Shown here piece by piece: positions 6,555 to 11,031 of a stretch of DNA of 11,031 bases. The stretch is taken from NCBI GenBank assembly GCA_963624975.1, contig CAVFRF010000066.1:1-11031 (forward strand). The letters run 5' to 3'. The notes beneath the pieces were generated by a model, which saw only the letters and a program-made list of their open reading frames with translations, was not told where the DNA came from and ran no database searches. Made by a program: the position numbers and the translations under genes. How positions within the stretch are numbered: position 1 is the first letter of the stretch; every line of letters starts with the position of its first letter. This DNA is from CAVLCC01 sp963624975 (GTDB lineage: Bacteria; Actinomycetota; Coriobacteriia; Coriobacteriales; CADBOM01).

Positions 6555-9500
6555 TCTCGCTCGGCGGCCCCGAAGAAGGCTATGCAAACGCGCCGGTGAC
6601 GCTTGCGGGCGCGACGCTGCTCGACAACGTGCGGCGCATTCAGCGCAAAAACCAGCTGCCCGAGTCGGCCTCGCTCTTCCGGGGCATGGGCGCCTGCCAG
6701 CTCGACGTGGAGATGGAGACCGGCACCGGCAAGACCTACGTGTACACCAAGACGATGTTCGAGCTCAACCGCCGCTATGGCTGGTGCAAGTTCATCGTGG
6801 TGGTGCCTTCTGTGGCCATCCGCGAGGGCGTGTTCAAGAGCCTGCAGAACACCGAGCAGCACTTCTTCGAGCAGTACGGCCGCAAGATCAACTACTTCGT
6901 CTACGACTCCGACCGGCTCAACGAGCTGGACGCATACTCGCAGTCGTCGGACATCTGCTGCATGATCATCAACATGCAGGCGTTCAACACGTCCATGAAG
7001 GAGGGCTCTTCCAACAAGGCGGCGCGCATCATATTCGACGAGCGCGACGAGTTCGGCAGCAGGCGTCCCATCGACGTGATCGCCGCCAACCGCCCCATCG
7101 TGATAGTGGACGAACCTCAGAAGATGGGCAAGAAGGGCGGCGCCACGCAGAAGGGCATCGAGCGCTTCAACCCGCTGTTCGTGCTGGGCTACTCCGCCAC
7201 GCATAAGGAGAAGCACGACCTGGTGTACGCGCTCGATGCGCTGGACGCCTACAACCAGCGCCTGGTGAAGCGCATCGAGGTGAAGGGCTTCTCGCTCAAG
7301 AACATGCGCGGCACCGACGGCTACCTCTACCTGCGCGACATCGTGGTGTCGAAGAACCGCGCGCCGCAGGCTGTGATCGAGTTCAAGAAGATGACGGCAT
7401 CGGGCAAGGTGCGCAAGGTCACGCAGCGCTTCGGCGAGGGCGACGACATCTACCTGGCCACGGGCGACACTCTGCTCGAGGCCTACAGGGGCTACCAGAT
7501 AGCCAGCGGCAACGACGGCATCGTTCCTCCGCAGGACGGCCGGCCCGGGTACGTGCGCTTCCTCAACGGCGAGCAGGTCTTCATCGGCGAGGTGTATCAC
7601 GACAGCGCGGCCGAGGACATGCAGCGCATCCAGATCCGCGAGACCATCAAGAGCCACCTGCAGAAGGAGGAGGCGCTGTTCCGCCGCGGCATCAAATGCC
7701 TGAGCCTGTTCTTCATCGACGAGGTGGCCAAGTACCGCGACGTGTCGGGCGGCGGGGCCACCGTTGGCTACGGGCGCGTGTTCGAGGAGGAGTACGCCGC
7801 GCTGGTGGAGGAGCGACTTGCCACGCCTACAGCCGACGACTTGGCGGACGACTCCTACGTGCGCTATCTGCGGCGCGATTCGGCTCATGCGGTGCACGAC
7901 GGCTACTTCTCAATCGACAAGAAGGGCAACTCCGTCGAGAGCAAGAAAGAGAAGAAGGCCGACGTGGCCGAGGGCATAGGCATCAACGACGACGATGCAC
8001 GGCGCGGCTACGAGCTGATCTTGAAGGACAAGGAGCGGTTGCTGTCGTTCGAAGAGCCGGTGCGCTTCATCTTCTCGCACTCGGCGCTGCGCGAGGGCTG
8101 GGACAATCCCAACATCTTCCAGATCTGCACGCTCAAGGAGTCGGGCAGCGAGACCTCCAAACGCCAGGAGGTCGGGCGCGGCATGCGCCTGTGCGTGGAC
8201 CAGAACGGCGACCGCCAGGACGCGCAGCTGCTGGGGGCCGACGACGTGCATCACGTGAACCTGCTCACGGTGATCGCCTCGGAGAGCTACGAGACCTTCG
8301 TGCGCGACCTGCAGAGCGACATTCGCAAGACGCTGCGCGAGCGTCCGCAGAAGGTGGAGATGGAGATGTTCAGCGCTCATCCCATCCAAGTCGACGGGGT
8401 GACGGTGGAGTTCACTCCCGAAGAGTCGAATCGGGTATGGAGGGCTCTGCTCAGGGATGGCTTGATCGACGACGACGACATGCCCACCAGCGAGTTTCGC
8501 GAGAAGGTCGACGATGGCTCGTTCGTCGAGTACTTCGTGCTGAAGCTTCCGGATGCGATTGCCGACGAGCCTCACGCGCGTGCCGTCGAGGTGCTGGTGC
8601 GCAGCGTGTACGACGTGCACGCGCTCGACGGCATGGTTGGCCGCGCCGAGGAAAAGGTATGCGAGAACTCGCTCAACGACAACTTCAAACGCCGCGAGTT
8701 CCAGGAGCTGTGGCGGCGCATCAACAGGCAGCACGCCTACACGGTGAGCTTCTCGGACGACGAGCTGCGATCCAAGGCGATCGCGCGCATCAACGGCGAC
8801 TTGCAGGTCAGCAAGCTGCAGTACACGCTTACCGTGGGCGCGCAGCGGTCGGAGGCCAAGCGCGATCAGCTGGCAGCGGGCGCTTCGTTCGACGCGCATC
8901 GCGCCGAGACGCACGACGTGGGCAACGACCCCGTGGGCAGCGTCGCCTACGACCTGGTGGGGGAGGTGGCGCAGGCCGCCGCCATCACGCGACGCAGCGC
9001 CGCCGCCATACTGGCGGGCATCGACTCGCGAGTGTTCGAGCTGTTCCGCGTGAATCCCGAGGAGTTCATCAAGAAGGCCGCCGCGCTCATCGTGGGCGAG
9101 AAGGCCGCCATGGTGGTCGAACACGTGAGCTACCACGAGATCGACCGCGTCTACGACACCGCCATCTTCACCGAGCGCATGCCCGACAACGCCAGCCGCG
9201 CCTACGAGGCCAAGAAGAACATCCAGCGCTTCGTGTTCCCCGACTCCGAGGGCGAGCGCAAGTTTGCCGAAGACCTCGACTTGCACGACGAAGTGGTGGT
9301 GTACGCCAAGCTGCCGCGCACGTTCCAGATTCCCACGCCTGTGGGCAACTACGCGCCCGACTGGGCCATCGCCTTCAAGGAGGGCAGCGTGCGGCATGTG
9401 TTCTTCGTGGCCGAGACCAAGGGCACGATGGACACGCTCGACTTGTCGGGGGTCGAGAACGCCAAGATCGCCTGCGCCAAGAAGCTCTTCAACCAGATGT

Positions 9501-9574
9501 CAACCGCCGACGTGCGCTACCACAACGTTGCCACCTACGACGACCTGATGGAGGTGATGGGCAAGCTGGAGTAG
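6398..9574 (+). CDS. res: Type III restriction enzyme Res subunit (helicase-nuclease)
   Basis: A 1,058-residue superfamily 2 helicase-nuclease, about the usual length for Res. Walker A is TGTGKT at residues 108-113, Walker B VDEP at 237-240, and motif III GYSATH at 264-269. Motif V is SALREGWDNPNIFQ at 562-575 and motif VI RQEVGRGMRL at 589-598. The C-terminal nuclease motif is PD at 987-988 and ETK at 1006-1008, inside YAPDWAIAF and FFVAETKGTMD. All key residues are intact, so ATP-driven movement and cleavage are expected when paired with Mod. Cleavage by type III enzymes needs Mod for site recognition and usually two sites in opposite orientation. GGAG at 6389-6392, 5 bases before the ATG, serves as ribosome binding site. 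In this arrangement res is separated from mod by about 2.1 kb and lies directly behind the regulator-like gene, so its expression may follow that gene's promoter. G+C is high (41/60 at 8221-8280), as in the operon core. Confidence 0.95.
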   Translation: MQFKFKVQQYQTDAADAVCDVFEGQPNQGAAAYLRDLGRMQTRDHGPASLFAFSLGGPEEGYANAPVTLAGATLLDNVRRIQRKNQLPESASLFRGMGACQLDVEMETGTGKTYVYTKTMFELNRRYGWCKFIVVVPSVAIREGVFKSLQNTEQHFFEQYGRKINYFVYDSDRLNELDAYSQSSDICCMIINMQAFNTSMKEGSSNKAARIIFDERDEFGSRRPIDVIAANRPIVIVDEPQKMGKKGGATQKGIERFNPLFVLGYSATHKEKHDLVYALDALDAYNQRLVKRIEVKGFSLKNMRGTDGYLYLRDIVVSKNRAPQAVIEFKKMTASGKVRKVTQRFGEGDDIYLATGDTLLEAYRGYQIASGNDGIVPPQDGRPGYVRFLNGEQVFIGEVYHDSAAEDMQRIQIRETIKSHLQKEEALFRRGIKCLSLFFIDEVAKYRDVSGGGATVGYGRVFEEEYAALVEERLATPTADDLADDSYVRYLRRDSAHAVHDGYFSIDKKGNSVESKKEKKADVAEGIGINDDDARRGYELILKDKERLLSFEEPVRFIFSHSALREGWDNPNIFQICTLKESGSETSKRQEVGRGMRLCVDQNGDRQDAQLLGADDVHHVNLLTVIASESYETFVRDLQSDIRKTLRERPQKVEMEMFSAHPIQVDGVTVEFTPEESNRVWRALLRDGLIDDDDMPTSEFREKVDDGSFVEYFVLKLPDAIADEPHARAVEVLVRSVYDVHALDGMVGRAEEKVCENSLNDNFKRREFQELWRRINRQHAYTVSFSDDELRSKAIARINGDLQVSKLQYTLTVGAQRSEAKRDQLAAGASFDAHRAETHDVGNDPVGSVAYDLVGEVAQAAAITRRSAAAILAGIDSRVFELFRVNPEEFIKKAAALIVGEKAAMVVEHVSYHEIDRVYDTAIFTERMPDNASRAYEAKKNIQRFVFPDSEGERKFAEDLDLHDEVVVYAKLPRTFQIPTPVGNYAPDWAIAFKEGSVRHVFFVAETKGTMDTLDLSGVENAKIACAKKLFNQMSTADVRYHNVATYDDLMEVMGKLE

Positions 9575-9611
9575 CGACGGGCGGGCAACATTGCGTTGCC
9601 GAAGCTGTGGG

Positions 9612-9842
9612 CTTGACAAGAATCGGGCGCCGACGGTTCAGAAACCCCAACACATGACGGTCTTGAGGCAGTTCCGCGAGTACGGCATCCGGGTGCCGTA
9701 GTGTTTGCGAGCTATTTTCGAGCAGAGAACACAATATGTTGTGCCTGCGATTTTCGACCGTTTGGTTGCGGCGGGGAAAGGGGGCGCGAGCCACCGTCAT
9801 GTGTCGGCATTTTTGAACCGTCGAGGTCCGATTTGTGTCAAG
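9612..9842. repeat. Imperfect 50-base inverted repeat with 131-base spacer
   Basis: The left arm 9612-9661 and the reverse complement of 9793-9842 agree at 41 of 50 positions by hand alignment. Conserved blocks are CTTGACA, AATCGG, CGACGGTTCA and ACACATGACGGT. The spacer contains further weaker copies of the T-rich part of the right arm: 9711-9723 (GCTATTTTCGAGC) and 9747-9759 (GCGATTTTCGACC), compared with 9807-9819 (GCATTTTTGAACC). No flanking target duplication or transposase is seen. It could be a non-autonomous mobile element, a structured RNA, or a lineage-specific intergenic repeat. Confidence 0.7.
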
Positions 9843-9927
9843 AGTGCGGTCGAGCTGCACGATGCGCGTACCGAGCGGGCGGGGCAAGCGCGAATCGCGC
9901 TTGGACCACGGATGGCATCCCGGGCTG

Positions 9928-9936
9928 TGATATATT
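9928..9936 (+). promoter_or_regulatory. Possible extended -10 promoter of the channel gene
   Basis: TGATATATT supplies a TGn extension followed by TATATT (9931-9936). TTGGAC at 9901-9906 is too far upstream (24 bases) to be a normal -35, so the extended -10 would have to carry recognition. Transcription would start near 9943, leaving about 50 bases of leader. Confidence 0.35.
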
Positions 9937-9993
9937 CAGAACCTGTGACCGCGCCGCAGAGGGCGCGCGTCATGCATCGGTCGAGAGGTTTCC

Positions 9994-11031
9994 ATGCGGT
10001 CCAGAATGTTTCAGATTGTTCAGCGTGCTCGCAGGGGCGACCGCGTTAGCCGCGCTTACGACATCTTCGTGGTGTTCGTGGCGTGCGCGAGCATCGTGCC
10101 CACGCTGTTTCGCGCCGACGCGCTGTCGGAAACATGGCAGCAGGTCATCTCCACGATCGACATAGTGAGCGTGTACATCCTAGCGTTCGACTACATCCTG
10201 CGCTGGCTCACGCACGACCTCAGGGAAGGCCGCCCGCGCGACTGGAAGGCCTTCGTGCGCTACCCGTTCACGTTCTCGGCCATCATCGACCTGCTGGCCA
10301 TCCTGCCGTCGCTCAACGTGCTGCCGGCGGGGTTCCTGTTCCTGCGCGCGCTGCGGGTCTTCCGCGTGTTCCGCTACTCGCGCCACCTATCCATCATCGC
10401 CGACGTGTTCTATCAGGAGAGGCGCACGCTGGGCCTCATCCTGATCCTCGCTTGCCTGTACATCTTCGTGACCTCGCTGATCATGTTCACGCTGGAAGGC
10501 GACACGTTCACCGACTTCGTGGACGCTCTCTACTGGGGCACCATCACGCTCACTACCATCGGATTCGGCGACATCCACCCGCTCACAGACGTGGGGCGCG
10601 TGATCACCAGCATCTCGTCGCTGTTCGGCATCTTCGTGTTGGCGCTGCCCGCCGGCATCATGACCGGCAGCTTCCTCAAGCAGCTGCAGCTGCGCGACGA
10701 CGGGCGCGACGAGTACAGCACCAGCACGTTCGTGGGAAAGCTCGACCCGCGGTACTTCCTCTTCACGCCCTCGCGGGTGAAGAGCTTCTTCGCTCGCAAT
10801 CCCAAGGTGAGGCTGTACCTGGCGGCGATCCTGGCCGGAGCGGCGCTCGACCTGGTGCTGTGCGCCATCTTCTCGGAGCTGTTCTGGCAGCCCATCTGGC
10901 TCGATACCGCGGGCACGGCCCTGGTGGCATGCGCCATCGACCCTGCGGCTGGCGTGATCGTGGGCTTTCTCAACAACCTGTTCATCGCCGTGTACACGGG
11001 CAACGCGGGCAGCCTGCTCTATCTTGCGCAG
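9994..11031 (+). CDS. Voltage-gated potassium channel continuing into an ECF-S-like membrane domain (3' end outside window)
   Basis: The frame is open from ATG 9994 to the last base, 346 codons with no stop. GAGAGG at 9983-9988, 5 bases upstream, supports the start. The first part is a six-helix channel: S1 about 22-44, S2 52-72, S3 90-108, S4 113-131, S5 144-167, S6 198-226. S4 (FLFLRALRVFRVFRYSRHL) has arginines at every third position, the mark of a voltage sensor. The pore loop carries TTIGFGD at 187-193, a potassium selectivity filter with F in place of the commoner Y. After a short basic linker (RVKSFFARNPKVR, 261-273) at least two further hydrophobic segments follow, at about 275-297 and 303-335. 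The stretch WLDTAGTALVACAI and then DPAAGVIVGFLNNL resembles S components of energy-coupling-factor transporters, though this is a weaker match. The channel assignment is firm; the identity and end of the second domain are not. It is probably not part of the restriction operon, being separated by 419 bases with its own likely promoter. Confidence 0.85.
   Translation, partial: MRSRMFQIVQRARRGDRVSRAYDIFVVFVACASIVPTLFRADALSETWQQVISTIDIVSVYILAFDYILRWLTHDLREGRPRDWKAFVRYPFTFSAIIDLLAILPSLNVLPAGFLFLRALRVFRVFRYSRHLSIIADVFYQERRTLGLILILACLYIFVTSLIMFTLEGDTFTDFVDALYWGTITLTTIGFGDIHPLTDVGRVITSISSLFGIFVLALPAGIMTGSFLKQLQLRDDGRDEYSTSTFVGKLDPRYFLFTPSRVKSFFARNPKVRLYLAAILAGAALDLVLCAIFSELFWQPIWLDTAGTALVACAIDPAAGVIVGFLNNLFIAVYTGNAGSLLYLAQ

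Larger units (their letters stand above)
9575..9993. other. Intergenic region (419 bases) between res and the channel gene
   Basis: No convincing gene is seen. A 6-base stem (GGCAAC 9584-9589 with GTTGCC 9595-9600) follows the res stop, without a T-run, so it is a weak terminator at best. A 7-base perfect stem is at 9681-9687 and 9694-9700, and a 5-base one (CACAA/TTGTG) at 9730-9743. A 50-base imperfect inverted repeat spans 9612-9842 and is listed separately. A 6-base stem (9950-9955 with 9962-9967) lies in the presumed leader of the channel gene. Overlapping reading frames from 9701 and 9705 give Cys- and Arg-rich chains with no family resemblance and are ignored. Confidence 0.6.

Noticed and set aside
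6281..9397. Two long minus-strand open frames (538 and 495 codons)
   Set aside because: Both are antisense to the well-supported res gene, and their composition is that of the complement of high-G+C codons. Part of the first is repeated at 4629-5000 only because the 159-base repeat is there.
9612..9842. Insertion-sequence ends or a CRISPR array
   Set aside because: No transposase or target duplication is visible, and the repeated motifs are irregularly spaced and too diverged for a CRISPR array.
9701..10165. Cys- and Arg-rich plus-strand open frames from 9701 and 9705
   Set aside because: They cover repeats and overlap the channel gene start in another frame; the Cys pairs do not form a convincing zinc-binding pattern.

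Overview
The window is high-G+C DNA of an anaerobic actinobacterial type. Codon third positions are mostly G or C, and hand-counted 60-base lines in the core genes give 65-68% G+C. The gene content and style fit the class Coriobacteriia (Eggerthella, Gordonibacter, Adlercreutzia and relatives), but that is an inference from sequence style; no rRNA or other marker gene is present.

Bases 1-9574 hold one plus-strand defence locus, an expanded type III restriction-modification operon. In order it carries: the C-terminal part of an SNF2/HepA-type helicase cut by the window edge; a DUF4391 protein overlapping its end; a beta-class adenine methyltransferase (Mod) that starts on the base after the DUF4391 stop; a broken DUF1016 N-terminal gene; a 57-codon fragment of the res gene; a Schlafen-like (AlbA_2) ATP-binding protein with a C-terminal winged helix; and a full-length type III restriction subunit (Res) with intact helicase motifs and a C-terminal PD-(D/E)XK nuclease motif. 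Mod would methylate the recognition site. Res, with Mod, would translocate and cut. The SNF2 helicase and DUF4391 protein are accessory parts often found with this kind of Mod/Res pair.

The most striking structure is between mod and res. The first 157 bases of res plus 2 upstream bases occur twice, as an exact 159-base direct repeat (4792-4950 and 6396-6554). The repeats flank a cassette of lower G+C that carries the AlbA_2-type gene, its own promoter region and a dense operator-like array of five TGTTAG half-sites arranged as a 19-base perfect inverted repeat. As arranged, the cassette cuts res off from direct coupling to mod and puts it behind a probably autoregulated gene, much as controller (C) proteins are placed in some type II systems. 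Recombination between the repeats would delete 1604 bases and restore a mod-DUF1016N-res operon. A second mosaic is visible inside mod, where the target-recognition region is about 40-43% G+C between flanks of about 65%.

Bases 9575-9993 are non-coding and hold an imperfect 50-base inverted repeat and three copies of a short T-rich motif. From 9994 to the window end is an unrelated gene: a six-helix voltage-gated potassium channel that continues without a stop into a second membrane domain resembling an ECF-transporter S component.
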